Translations under genes and position numbers: made by a program
Part shown: in pieces, positions 1 through 8,279 of the stretch
Layout of the letters: each line of letters opens with the position of its first letter
Position numbering within the stretch: the first letter of the stretch is position 1
Notes under the pieces: model-generated
Databases searched by the model: none
What the model was told of the DNA's origin: nothing
The model's input: only the letters and a program-made list of their open reading frames with translations
NCBI GenBank assembly: GCA_017525605.1
Contig: JAFXSM010000023.1
Coordinates: 1-41,103 of the forward strand
Length of the DNA stretch: 41,103 nt
From: Treponema sp.
GTDB lineage: Bacteria > Spirochaetota > Spirochaetia > Treponematales > Treponemataceae
Direction of reading: 5' to 3'

Positions 1-48
1 AACTCGACTTTCGCAAAGATACTTACAGATTTTATCAAGGAGACAAAT

Positions 49-975
49 ATGACAAAGACTGGAAAAGCAATTTCAATATTCATCGTTTCATTCACAGCGG
101 CAGTTTTGATGATGGTGCTTTCATCATGCGGTGGGAAAAAAGGAAACGAAAAGCCAAACGAAGAGAAAGCGGCGTTCACGGTGAGCGTGAGAAAAATCGC
201 CCCGGAGACGATGGAGGACTACATCGAATTCGGCGGCACGGTGAAGGCGGTGGACAGCGTGGAAATTCTTCCCTCCGTCGCGGGAAAGATTGCCAGAATC
301 TCGGTGGAAGGCGGCGACAGGGTAAACCGAGGAGACGTAATCGCCCAGATTGACCCAAGCAAGCCGGGAGCGGAATTCGCGCTCAGCCCGGTCAAGGCCA
401 CGTCCAGCGGAACCGTGACGAAACTGCCGCTTTCGGTTGGTGCCTACGCCACGACCTCCACAACAATCGCGGAAATCAGCAGCACGGACGATTTGGAAAT
501 CGACATCAACGTGAGCGAAAGATTCGTTCCGCTCATCAAGGAAGGACAGGCCGCGCTTGTCACTTTCAAGTCATATCCTGGGGAATTTTTTGAGGCAAAG
601 GTCGAAAGAATCAGCCCGATTCTGGACCCTTCCACAAGAACGATGGAAGTCACACTCAATATAGAAGAAACAAAGGGAATCGTGAAAGCCGGAATGTTCG
701 CCCATGTAAAGCTCATCACACAGACAAAAAACGGCGCGCTCGCTCTTCCGAACAGGGCAATCGTCTACAACAGCGGAAAACCCTATGTCTTTGTGGCAGA
801 TTCAACCGGAGAAAACGCCAGCGTGAGCAGAATCCCAGTGACGACAGGGCTCAGCGTCGACGGCAAGACCGAGATAACTTCTGGGCTTTCAGAGGGAAAT
901 CTTGCAATCGTCAAAGGACAGAACATGATAAGCGAGGGACAGAAAGTGAACGCCCTGCTTCAAAAGGACGAGTGA
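49..975 (+). CDS. RND efflux periplasmic adaptor lipoprotein (BesA-like, no hairpin)
   Basis: Membrane-fusion adaptor that would link the inner-membrane RND pump encoded next to an outer-membrane channel. The N-terminus has a lysine, a hydrophobic stretch and the lipobox LSSC with Cys27, so it is a predicted lipoprotein. A split lipoyl/barrel-sandwich domain spans about residues 65-150 (LPSVAGKI...SSGTVTKL), followed by beta-barrel and membrane-proximal domains to residue 308. The two lipoyl halves are joined by only a short linker around residues 95-112 where AcrA has a long helical hairpin; the same shortening is known in Borrelia BesA. An AAGGAG ribosome binding site precedes the ATG. The pump gene follows at once. 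The outer-membrane TolC-like partner is not in this window and may lie upstream. Confidence 0.9.
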   Translation: MTKTGKAISIFIVSFTAAVLMMVLSSCGGKKGNEKPNEEKAAFTVSVRKIAPETMEDYIEFGGTVKAVDSVEILPSVAGKIARISVEGGDRVNRGDVIAQIDPSKPGAEFALSPVKATSSGTVTKLPLSVGAYATTSTTIAEISSTDDLEIDINVSERFVPLIKEGQAALVTFKSYPGEFFEAKVERISPILDPSTRTMEVTLNIEETKGIVKAGMFAHVKLITQTKNGALALPNRAIVYNSGKPYVFVADSTGENASVSRIPVTTGLSVDGKTEITSGLSEGNLAIVKGQNMISEGQKVNALLQKDE

Positions 976-1010
976 CAAAAGAAGGAAGAAAAGAACAGAG
1001 GAGAAAGGCA

Positions 1011-4000
1011 ATGCTGAAAAAAATACTTTCAAAACCGCTTACAGTTTTAATCGTCTTCACAATCATGGTCGCGCTCGGACTTTTCTGCGGACTTCGGCTG
1101 CCGCTGGACATGTTCCCGGACACAAGCTACCCCATGATTATGGTTCAGACCTACTACGGAAATTCCGACTCCCAGGATGTGGAGCAGAATGTGACCCGAC
1201 CGCTTGAATCGGCATTCTCTGGTCTCAACGGCCTCAAGCACATGTCGTCGACTTCATCAACCGGCTACAGCCAGATAATGCTTGAATTCTCCACTGGAAC
1301 CGATTTGGACACTGCCAGCAACAATATCCGCGACAAAATCGACAGCGTGCGATCCCGCCTTCCGGATTCTGCCACAAGTCCGACTACGACCCACCTGGAC
1401 GCGAGCCTCATTCCGCTCATGACACTTGCCATGAAGGGCGACCACACGCCAGAGGAGCTTTACAAATACGCAGACGAAATCGTCGCTCCAAATCTCGAGC
1501 AGATTGACGGAGTTGCCAGCGCGGACATTTCAGGCGGACAGGAAAAATGCATCAAAGTCTCGCTTTCCCAGGAGCGTCTTGAATCCTACGGGCTTTCGCT
1601 TGGAACGGTAATCCAGTCCTTAAAAGCACAGAACCTTTCGTCATCGGCCGGAATCATCGAATCTGAAAACACGAACTACACGATAGTCTCGGACGGAGCC
1701 TTCACGAGCCTTTCCGACATTGAAGACACCGTTGTATCCTACGCAAAGCCCTCGATTGTCGGAAAAAACTCTTCATCGGCAGAAAGCATCCCAATCTGCG
1801 TAAAGGACATTGGAGACGTGACTGAAAGCGTTAAGGACGTGACTTCAATTTCATACTTCGACGGCGTTCCCTGCATTCAGTTCAAAATTCAGAAACAGAG
1901 CGGAAAGAACTCGGTGGCTGCCGCCCATGCTTTGCGTGCTGCCCTTCCAAAAATACTCAAGCAGCTCCCGAATGATGTAGAAATCATCGAAGTTTCCAAC
2001 AACACAGACCAGATTGAAGCGACCGTACACGAAGTCATCAATTCCGTTCTTACAGGTGCGCTTCTGGCAATCGTTGTTCTCTTCATCTTCCTCAAAAACA
2101 TCAAAAGCACATTGATAATCGGCCTTTCGATTCCGGTTTCAATCATCTCGACTCTGGTTTTCATGTACTTTAGAGGAACTTCCCTCAACCTGATTTCACT
2201 TTCGGGACTTCTGCTGGGTGTCGGTATGCTCGTTGACAACTCAATCGTCGTTCTCGAAAACATCTACACCCACGCTTCCCAGGGAAAAAGCCCCTTGCAG
2301 GCTTCGATAGACGGAGCGGGTGAAATGGTCATGCCGGTCATCTCGTCGACTCTTACATCAGTCTGCATCTTCGTTCCCATGCTGGCTTTCGGAAGCATTC
2401 TTGGAGCCATGGGCGAGGCCTTTCTGGACCTGGGCTTTTCAATCAGCGTAGCCCTCATCTGTTCGCTCTTCACTTCGATTGTGCTCGTTCCGGTTCTTTC
2501 AGCCTACTATCTAAAAGTTGCACCGAAAAAAATCGAAGAGGCGGCAAAAACTGAAAAGAGATTCTCTCTCCACAGGGGCTATGGAAAAGCTGTCAGATGG
2601 ATTCTCCACCACAAGTTGATTTCGATTCTTGCCCTTGTCGTTCTTTTTGTTCTTGCAATGGCAAGTCTCCCTAGCCGCGGCTTCATTCTCTTTCCTTCAA
2701 ATCCTGAATCGCAGGTGAAAGTCACAATGACTCTTCCAAAGGGAACTCCAATCTACGAAACAGAGGAGGAAATCAAGGAGTTGGAGCGGCTGGCTCTGGA
2801 AAATATTCCTTTCGTTGAATATTCAAACTACACGGTGGGAGGCAGCACTGCGGCTTCTTCAAACGAGGCTACCCTTCTCCTGTCGCTCACGGAAAAAGAA
2901 TCCGACAAGGCAAAGGACATTCTCCGTTCATTCTTCCCGACTTTTGCGGGAGCGGAATTCGACTTCGAGGCAACCTCAATCGGCTTGAACAGTGCTTCGT
3001 CTTCATCAGGAGGCTTCGAGCTTGAAATCCACTGCAACAACCTTGAAAAACTCTCGGCGACTGCGGAAAAACTCGTTTCCCTCATAAAAGAAGAATGCGG
3101 CGACATTGTGAACGAAGTTTCAAGCGACATTTCAAACGGACTTCCCCAGGTAAAAATCAGCCTGGACAGGGAAGCAATCAAAAGCTTGGGACTTAGCATC
3201 CAGTCGATTTCCACGGAACTCCGGGCTGCGGTGAGCGGACTTGAGGCAGGGACCTACAGTCTTGACGGCGACGACTCGGACATCATCGTGACTCTGGACG
3301 AAAGCGACAAAGAGAAAGTGAAGGATTTGGAAAGGCTTTTTGTCACCAGCAACTCTGGGAAACGCATTCCCCTTTCTGCCGTGGCAAGCTACGAGGAAGT
3401 GACGGCTCCGTCTTCAATCACAAGAAAAAACCAGACCCGCATGACGAAGGTGGTCGCGGTGCCGAAAAATGGCGTGCCCATCACAAGCGTGCAGTCTAGA
3501 ATCATGCAGATTGTGGGAAACAATTTTGTGCAGGATGAAGAATTGAGCTTCAAGACTGCGGGCGACATGAGCGACATAATCGAAATGGGAAAAGGCTTCG
3601 TCGTCATCATAATCATGGCCATGGTCTTGGTCTTCGCAGTCATGGCAAGCCAGTTTGAAAGCCTAAAAGACCCTTTCATCATCTATTTCACAATTCCCCT
3701 TTCCTTCATCGGTGTCGCCCTGATTTACCTGATGACAGGACAGCCGCTTTCGATGATGAGCGTGCTTGGCCTTTTGATGCTGGTTGGCGTAATCGTAAAC
3801 AACGGAATCGTCCTTGTGGATGCCGCCAACAACCTCCGCAAAAACGGCATGAGCCTTGAAGAAGCCTGCGTTGAGAGCGCGAAAAGCCGTCTGCGCCCCA
3901 TTCTGATGAGCACCCTCACTACCCTGATTTCCCTGGTTCCCATGGCGCTTTTCCCAAGCGAGGGAGCAATGATGATTCAGCCGATAAACCTCACGGTCTT

Positions 4001-4094
4001 GGGCGGTCTGGGTTTTGGAACAGTGATGACGCTTTTTGTCATGCCGGCGGTGTACTACATTTTCAACGCAAGAAAAGTGAAAGTTGAAAGTTGA
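1011..4094 (+). CDS. RND family efflux pump, inner-membrane transporter (AcrB/BesB-like)
   Basis: Proton-driven exporter of the hydrophobe/amphiphile (HAE) RND family. The start at 1011 (MLKKILSKPL) gives 1027 residues and has a good GAGGAGAAAGG site; an in-frame GTG at 972 overlapping the adaptor stop would add 13 residues but begins with charged sequence not typical of the family. TM1 is near the N-terminus, followed by a large periplasmic loop. A TM2-6 block carries GMLVDNSIVVLENI, the TM4 proton-relay region with a single Asp followed by Asn rather than AcrB's Asp-Asp. A second periplasmic loop and a second TM block carry GVIVNNGIVLVDAANN. The two-fold repeat and length match the family. 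Substrate cannot be told from sequence. A palindromic element (4098-4261) starts three bases after the stop. Confidence 0.95.
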   Translation: MLKKILSKPLTVLIVFTIMVALGLFCGLRLPLDMFPDTSYPMIMVQTYYGNSDSQDVEQNVTRPLESAFSGLNGLKHMSSTSSTGYSQIMLEFSTGTDLDTASNNIRDKIDSVRSRLPDSATSPTTTHLDASLIPLMTLAMKGDHTPEELYKYADEIVAPNLEQIDGVASADISGGQEKCIKVSLSQERLESYGLSLGTVIQSLKAQNLSSSAGIIESENTNYTIVSDGAFTSLSDIEDTVVSYAKPSIVGKNSSSAESIPICVKDIGDVTESVKDVTSISYFDGVPCIQFKIQKQSGKNSVAAAHALRAALPKILKQLPNDVEIIEVSNNTDQIEATVHEVINSVLTGALLAIVVLFIFLKNIKSTLIIGLSIPVSIISTLVFMYFRGTSLNLISLSGLLLGVGMLVDNSIVVLENIYTHASQGKSPLQASIDGAGEMVMPVISSTLTSVCIFVPMLAFGSILGAMGEAFLDLGFSISVALICSLFTSIVLVPVLSAYYLKVAPKKIEEAAKTEKRFSLHRGYGKAVRWILHHKLISILALVVLFVLAMASLPSRGFILFPSNPESQVKVTMTLPKGTPIYETEEEIKELERLALENIPFVEYSNYTVGGSTAASSNEATLLLSLTEKESDKAKDILRSFFPTFAGAEFDFEATSIGLNSASSSSGGFELEIHCNNLEKLSATAEKLVSLIKEECGDIVNEVSSDISNGLPQVKISLDREAIKSLGLSIQSISTELRAAVSGLEAGTYSLDGDDSDIIVTLDESDKEKVKDLERLFVTSNSGKRIPLSAVASYEEVTAPSSITRKNQTRMTKVVAVPKNGVPITSVQSRIMQIVGNNFVQDEELSFKTAGDMSDIIEMGKGFVVIIIMAMVLVFAVMASQFESLKDPFIIYFTIPLSFIGVALIYLMTGQPLSMMSVLGLLMLVGVIVNNGIVLVDAANNLRKNGMSLEEACVESAKSRLRPILMSTLTTLISLVPMALFPSEGAMMIQPINLTVLGGLGFGTVMTLFVMPAVYYIFNARKVKVES

Positions 4095-4097
4095 AAA

Positions 4098-4261
4098 GTC
4101 GAATGTCGAGTTTATGCATACCGTAGTTGCAGAAACGAGCTCCCAGCGGGAACCCGCCAACAAAAACGGCAGTACCGCTCCGCGGTGGCTGAGTGTTTTT
4201 GTTGACGGAACCCCGCTTCCGCTCGTTTCTGCCATTGCTGTGTAAAAAATCGACATTCGAC
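4098..4261 (+). repeat. Palindromic 3'-UTR element, copy 1
   Basis: A 164-bp imperfect palindrome centred near 4180. Its ends are perfect inverted repeats (GTCGAATGTCGA / TCGACATTCGAC). Inside are a complementary arm (GCAGAAACGAG / CTCGTTTCTGC), the block GCTCCCAGCGGGAACCC, a second arm ending AAAAAC, an apical hairpin ACCGC-TCC-GCGGT, the partner arm starting GTTTTTGTTGAC, and the block GGAACCCCGCTTCCGC. Copies 2 and 3 lie at 13984 and 34059. It begins three bases after the pump stop codon. No T-tract follows directly, so it is not a standard intrinsic terminator. Confidence 0.9.
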
Positions 4262-4288
4262 CTAAAAGATTTTATGGAGAATATTATT

Positions 4289-5269
4289 ATGTTTTGTTTT
4301 AGAAAGAGACTGATGTTTTTGATGATTGCACTTTTCCTTTTGGTTTTTGTTCAGGCAGAGGAAGCGGAACAGGAGGCAGAGGCGCAAAATGCCCAGGCCT
4401 ATGTTCCGCCTGCGACGAGTTTTCACCCTATGATTACGATTCTCGGTGTCTATCTTCCAAACAGCGACATGATAGACTTGAAGATTCCCTACTTCATGCC
4501 AATGGTTCAGGCTCGTTTTTCACACAGGTTCACGGAATTCAGGAAAAGCCCGGAGCTTGAGTTCATCGCGGACGGAGAAATCGCTCCTCTCTGGCTCAGG
4601 GCGGGAGCTCAGTTCCAGTTCAAGCCACTGCCCTTCCTCACTCTGGCGGCAGGAAGCGACATCGGAACATCATGGGGATTCGACCTGGGTTTTCTCTCTA
4701 TGAACTTCATCGGAGGCTACGACGGCGAAAAGAAGGAGTACGAGTATTTTTCGCCCTTCACCCACTGGACCTACGACTTTTGGGCAAACGCGGCGGTCAA
4801 CTACGACATCGGCTCGCTTTTCACAAAGGGAAAGCAGCATTTCATAGTCGGCGGAAGCTACAAGGCAATTTACAAGGGCATGACGGGAATTTCAAACGGA
4901 GAAATCTGGCTGGACAAGGGAATCGGAGAGAACGCAAACGGACTTTCCTACAGCGCGACCGGCACAATGAACTACATCGTTCCGAACAAGTACTTCAATT
5001 CCGTGGGGCTTTCGGCGACGGCTTCGGGCTACTATTCGGAATCCTTCTTCGACGAGAAATACAGAATCTCCGACCCGACCTTCGTGGATTTGACCTTCAC
5101 CTTGAATGCCTCAGCTTCAATCGGGCCAAGAAATCGCTTCCTGCTCATGCTTCCAGTTTCCGGGAAAAGGAACTTCTGCGACGAGAAGGACCTGAGGCCG
5201 ATAACGGAGCCGGACGGAAGAAAATGGCAGCTGGACGGAATCATTCTGACTTTCACGCACATTTTTTAG
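4289..5269 (+). CDS. Predicted outer-membrane beta-barrel protein, function unknown
   Basis: Exported 326-residue protein not assigned to a named family. The chosen start (ATG 4289, GGAG nine bases upstream) gives a signal peptide of the form basic residues, long hydrophobic core, then VQA before EEAEQ. Upstream in-frame starts lie inside the palindromic element and would bury the signal peptide. After an acidic linker (EEAEQEAEAQNAQ) the protein is rich in alternating aromatic and small or polar residues. It ends in ILTFTHIF with a C-terminal Phe, the usual signature of barrels assembled by BamA. It sits between the RND genes and a two-component system, so it could be a porin-like or sensed envelope component. 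It does not resemble TolC, which has long helices. Confidence 0.75.
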   Translation: MFCFRKRLMFLMIALFLLVFVQAEEAEQEAEAQNAQAYVPPATSFHPMITILGVYLPNSDMIDLKIPYFMPMVQARFSHRFTEFRKSPELEFIADGEIAPLWLRAGAQFQFKPLPFLTLAAGSDIGTSWGFDLGFLSMNFIGGYDGEKKEYEYFSPFTHWTYDFWANAAVNYDIGSLFTKGKQHFIVGGSYKAIYKGMTGISNGEIWLDKGIGENANGLSYSATGTMNYIVPNKYFNSVGLSATASGYYSESFFDEKYRISDPTFVDLTFTLNASASIGPRNRFLLMLPVSGKRNFCDEKDLRPITEPDGRKWQLDGIILTFTHIF

Positions 5270-5296
5270 GGAAAAGCGGCAGGCAGGGGGTATAAT

Positions 5297-5974
5297 ATGG
5301 ACATGATAAAGATTCTTGTAGTTGAGGACGACAATGACTTGAACAGGACGATGTGCTCTTTCCTGTCGCAGAACGGATACGAGGCGCAGGGCTGCCTTTT
5401 GGCGAACGATGCCTACAACGCCATGTACAACAAGATGTTCGACCTGATAATCTCCGACATCATGATGCCCCAAATCGACGGATTCGAGTTTGCCTCTACC
5501 GTGCGGAAAATCAACCCGTCAATTCCGATAATTTTCGTCACCGCCAGGGACGATTTTTCCGCCAAGCAAAAAGGTTTCGAGGCCGGAATCGACGACTTCA
5601 TGGTGAAGCCGATTGATTTGCAGGAGCTGCTCCTTCGGATTTCCGCGCTGATGAGGCGGGCGAACATCGCCCAGAGCAAGAAAATCACGGTGGGCTCTTT
5701 TTCGATGGACGCAGACGGCAGGAGCGCATCCAATTCCGGGGAGGAAATCAACCTGACGGCGAGGGAATTCAACCTGCTCTACAAGCTGCTCTCCTACCCC
5801 AAAAAGACCTTCACCCGCGTCCAGCTCATGGACGAATTCTGGGATGCGGACTCGAACGCGACACCACGGGCTGTGGACGTCTACATCACAAAACTCCGCG
5901 ACAAACTTTCCGACTGCAAGGATTTTGAGATTGTCACAGTCCACGGGCTAGGCTACAAGGCGGTCTTGAAATGA
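5297..5974 (+). CDS. Two-component response regulator, OmpR/PhoB family
   Basis: DNA-binding response regulator of 225 residues. The receiver domain (about 1-120) has the acidic pair in VVEDDND, the phospho-acceptor Asp54 in ISDIMMP, the Thr in FVTARD and the Lys in MVKPID. The winged-helix effector domain (about 128-224) contains LTAREFNLL and the recognition region TPRAVDVYITKLRDKL, ending VHGLGYKAVL. An AGGGGG site precedes the ATG; a second ATG two codons in is an alternative. Its stop overlaps the start of the kinase gene by four bases, so the two are translationally coupled. The partner kinase and neighbouring envelope genes suggest an envelope or efflux stimulus, but that is inference. 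Confidence 0.95.
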   Translation: MDMIKILVVEDDNDLNRTMCSFLSQNGYEAQGCLLANDAYNAMYNKMFDLIISDIMMPQIDGFEFASTVRKINPSIPIIFVTARDDFSAKQKGFEAGIDDFMVKPIDLQELLLRISALMRRANIAQSKKITVGSFSMDADGRSASNSGEEINLTAREFNLLYKLLSYPKKTFTRVQLMDEFWDADSNATPRAVDVYITKLRDKLSDCKDFEIVTVHGLGYKAVLK

Positions 5975-7053
5975 GCGAAGAAGTCGAAAGGGATTTAAAA
6001 AACAGTCCAAAAGAGAAAAAACAGTTTACATTCAGCGTCTTCTCCTTCAGGAATTACGCCTTCGTTTTCCTCGGAGTCTGTATCGTAACCACGGTTTCAA
6101 TCATAGTCTTTTTCTGGGACGCAAATTTGCCCTTTTCAAAAAAAGTCCTCTCTGTTCGTGCGATTGCGGGCTTCATCAATGTTTTCATAATGAGTTTCAT
6201 CTTCACGCTCATAATCCGCCTTCACAGAAAAATCGAAATCGAACGGCCAATCAAGCAGCTTTTGAACGCAACGGAATCCATCCGCAAGGGGGATTTTTCG
6301 GTGCAGATTCCAAGGCGCAAGCATTTCAGGAACGAAATCGACGTGGTAATCGACAATATAAACCTGATGGCAAGGGAACTTTCGGGCGTTGAGACGCTCA
6401 GGCTGGACTTCATCAGCAACGTGAGCCACGAACTGAAGACCCCGCTCTCGGTCATCCAGAACTACGCCACCATGCTGCAGGAGCCGAAGTTGCAGGAAGA
6501 GACGCGCCTTGAATACGCAAAGAGCATCACCGCCGCCAGCAGGAACCTCACGACCCTCATAACGAACATTCTGCGGCTGAACAAGCTTGAAAACCAGCAG
6601 ATTTTCCCCGAACGAAAGGAATTCAACTTGAGCGAGCAGATAACGGAATGCCTTTTGGACTTCGAGCAGATTTGGGAAGACAAAAAGATTTCCCTTGAAA
6701 CCGACATAGACGACTCGATTCTGGCGAAGGGGGATTCGGAGCTTCTCTCGCTCGTCTGGCACAATCTTTTTTCCAACGCATTCAAATTCACGCCGGAGGG
6801 AGGAAAGGTTTCGGTAAGCCTCAAAAAAAGCGGCGGACTCTGCCAGATAAAAGTGAGCGACACCGGCTGCGGCATGGGCGAAGAGACCCAAAAGCACATC
6901 TTCGAGAAATTCTACCAGGGCGACAGGAGCCACGCGCAAAAAGGCAACGGACTTGGACTCGCCCTTGTCAAGCGGATTCTTGACATCACCGGCGGAGAAG
7001 TCGAAGTGCAAAGCAAGGAAGGAGAAGGCAGCGAATTTTCAGTTTTGATATAA
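5971..7053 (+). CDS. Sensor histidine kinase
   Basis: Membrane histidine kinase of 360 residues, cognate to the response regulator it overlaps (ATGA). Two TM segments (about 28-48 and 63-83) enclose only about 14 periplasmic residues, so it probably senses within the membrane or through another protein. A HAMP-like linker follows (ERPIKQLLNATESIRKGDF). The HisKA dimerisation helix has the H-box VSHELKTPL with His153. The ATPase domain shows an N-box (NLFSNAFKFTPEGG), DTGCGMG (G1), FYQGDRS (F-box) and GNGLGLAL (G2). All catalytic boxes are present, so it should be active. Ligand unknown. Confidence 0.95.
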   Translation: MSEEVERDLKNSPKEKKQFTFSVFSFRNYAFVFLGVCIVTTVSIIVFFWDANLPFSKKVLSVRAIAGFINVFIMSFIFTLIIRLHRKIEIERPIKQLLNATESIRKGDFSVQIPRRKHFRNEIDVVIDNINLMARELSGVETLRLDFISNVSHELKTPLSVIQNYATMLQEPKLQEETRLEYAKSITAASRNLTTLITNILRLNKLENQQIFPERKEFNLSEQITECLLDFEQIWEDKKISLETDIDDSILAKGDSELLSLVWHNLFSNAFKFTPEGGKVSVSLKKSGGLCQIKVSDTGCGMGEETQKHIFEKFYQGDRSHAQKGNGLGLALVKRILDITGGEVEVQSKEGEGSEFSVLI

Positions 7054-7129
7054 GGGGCCATTTTTGCCCCGCCCGCCTCACGGCAGTCAGGGCATTTTCG
7101 CATGGGCTTTTTTGCTTTCATTGACTGCC
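7054..7129 (+). terminator. Hairpins after the two-component operon
   Basis: Two dyads follow the kinase stop. GGGGC-CATTTTT-GCCCC lies at 7054-7070, and a larger one pairs GGCAGTCA (7082-7089) with TGACTGCC (7122-7129) around a loop with a TTTTTT run. Neither has a classical T-tract directly after the stem. The right arm of the second overlaps the -35 box of the ridA promoter, so it may act on both transcripts. Confidence 0.45.
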
Positions 7130-7149
7130 AGCCCCCTTATTTGTATTAT
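7121..7149 (+). promoter_or_regulatory. Sigma-70-type promoter of ridA-ybaK
   Basis: TTGACT (7121-7126) and TATTAT (7144-7149) are separated by exactly 17 bp, close to the consensus. Just downstream, CCTAT...ATAGG (7153-7169) is a small dyad near the expected transcript start and might be an operator or 5' hairpin. The ridA ribosome binding site (GGAGG) follows. Confidence 0.7.
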
Positions 7150-7189
7150 ATTCCTATCTGAATAATAGGTAAATATCTGGAGGCCTACT

Positions 7190-7564
7190 ATGAAAACTAT
7201 CGAAACTAAATCAGCACCGTCAGCAATCGGACCTTATTCACAGGCAATTCTTGCAAACGGATTTTTATATACTTCAGGACAGATTCCTTTGAATCCTGAA
7301 ACAGGCACAATCGAGGGAAGTGGCATTGAAGCTCAGGCTGAGCAGGCCATAAAGAATCTTGGAGAAATTTTAAAGGCGGCAGGAAGTGACTTTTCAAAAG
7401 TCGTAAAAACAACCTGCTTTCTCGCCCACATTTCAGATTTCGCCGCATTTAATGCAGTATACGAAAAGTACTTTGTTTCAAAACCTGCCCGCAGCTGCTT
7501 TGAAGTTGCAGCTTTACCAAAGGGTGCCCTTGTTGAAATTGAAGCAGTGGCCGTTGTTGAGTAA
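7190..7564 (+). CDS. ridA: RidA family enamine/imine deaminase
   Basis: Cytosolic trimeric YjgF/YER057c/UK114-family protein of 124 residues, the usual length. The family hydrolyses reactive 2-aminoacrylate and related enamines produced by PLP enzymes, protecting other PLP enzymes. Diagnostic sequence includes APSAIGPYSQAI near the N-terminus, TSGQIPLNPETG, the strand with KTTCFLA, and PARSCFEVAALPKGALVEIEAVAV with the conserved Arg that binds the substrate carboxylate. It is the first gene of a two-gene unit with the editing protein, 17 bases apart. PLP synthase genes lie about 4 kb further on, which fits but does not prove a functional link. Confidence 0.93.
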   Translation: MKTIETKSAPSAIGPYSQAILANGFLYTSGQIPLNPETGTIEGSGIEAQAEQAIKNLGEILKAAGSDFSKVVKTTCFLAHISDFAAFNAVYEKYFVSKPARSCFEVAALPKGALVEIEAVAVVE

Positions 7565-7581
7565 AAAAAGCTGGTAGATAG

Positions 7582-8055
7582 ATGATAAATGAAAAAGTTT
7601 TAGACTTCCTCAAAACTAAGGGATATGCAGACAGACTCACCGAACACAAAGAAACAATCGATACCGTAGAACATGCAGCACAGCAGATTGGCTGTTCCGA
7701 GGCAGAAATTGCAAAGACGCTTTCATTTATTGTGGATGAAAAACCTGTTATCGTTGTAATGGCAGGAGACGGACGGGTAAACTACTCAAAGTTCAAGGCA
7801 CAGTTTCACGTAAAGCCCAGCATGATTGCCCGCGACCAGGTTGAAGCAATTACCGGCTTTGCTCCCGGCGGAGTCTGTCCTTTCAATGTTCCAAAAGAAA
7901 TCCCCGTATGGCTCGATATTTCAATGAAGCGCTTTGAATACGTTCATCCTGCAGGCGGAAACTCATTTACTTCGGTAAAACTAACTCCATCAGAGCTGGA
8001 AGAAGTATCAGGCGCCACCGGCTGGTGTGATGTCTGTAAGGGCTGGGAAGAATAG
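7582..8055 (+). CDS. YbaK/EbsC-type aminoacyl-tRNA deacylase
   Basis: Free-standing trans-editing protein of 157 residues related to the ProRS INS domain. YbaK/ProX proteins hydrolyse mischarged aminoacyl-tRNA, classically Cys-tRNA(Pro) or Ala-tRNA(Pro). Motifs include AKTLSFIVDEKPVIVVMAG with the conserved Lys, the YSKFKAQF helix, and GFAPGGVCPFNVP, the GxxxPF loop that binds the tRNA 3' end. The N-terminal segment (DFLKTKGYADRLTEHKET) is typical. Substrate class (YbaK, ProXp-ala or another) cannot be fixed by eye. The ribosome binding site is weak and the gene may depend on coupling to ridA. Confidence 0.88.
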   Translation: MINEKVLDFLKTKGYADRLTEHKETIDTVEHAAQQIGCSEAEIAKTLSFIVDEKPVIVVMAGDGRVNYSKFKAQFHVKPSMIARDQVEAITGFAPGGVCPFNVPKEIPVWLDISMKRFEYVHPAGGNSFTSVKLTPSELEEVSGATGWCDVCKGWEE

Positions 8056-8279
8056 AAAAAAGCCGGATTTTACATCTGTGCAATCTTTCGGGGCGTTCAG
8101 TTTTTCGCTGATAACTTCATCCGAAACGCAACTATCACAAATTTGTAAGCAAAGGTGGGAGTTGCACCCACAATACACGAGGATTTTCTCCCGCCCAAAT
8201 ACTCGGTTATTGGCATCACTTGCTTACAGATTCAGGACAACGGAGAGAGAAAAATCCGTCATTCAACTCGCAGGCGAAG
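8056..8279. other. Intergenic region with dyads between convergent genes
   Basis: This 224-base stretch between ybaK and the HD hydrolase contains no convincing gene. TGTAAGCAA (about 8143) and TTGCTTACA (about 8219) form inverted ends around GGTGGGAG / CTCCCGCC and an alternative small hairpin GTGGG-AGTTGCA-CCCAC. An outer weak pair is CCGGATTTT and AAAAATCCGT. It does not share the blocks of the palindromic 3'-UTR family. Confidence 0.35.

Noticed and set aside
3663..4256. Long minus-strand open frame across the end of the RND pump gene
   Set aside because: It overlaps a well-supported gene, has low-complexity His/Asn-rich sequence and runs through the palindromic element; no ribosome binding site.
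4098..4261. Palindromic elements as plain intrinsic terminators
   Set aside because: They lack a directly following T-tract, are far longer than a terminator and have conserved non-paired blocks.
4673..5295. Second plus-strand frame inside the outer-membrane protein gene
   Set aside because: Arg/His-rich shadow of a gene with signal peptide and barrel features.
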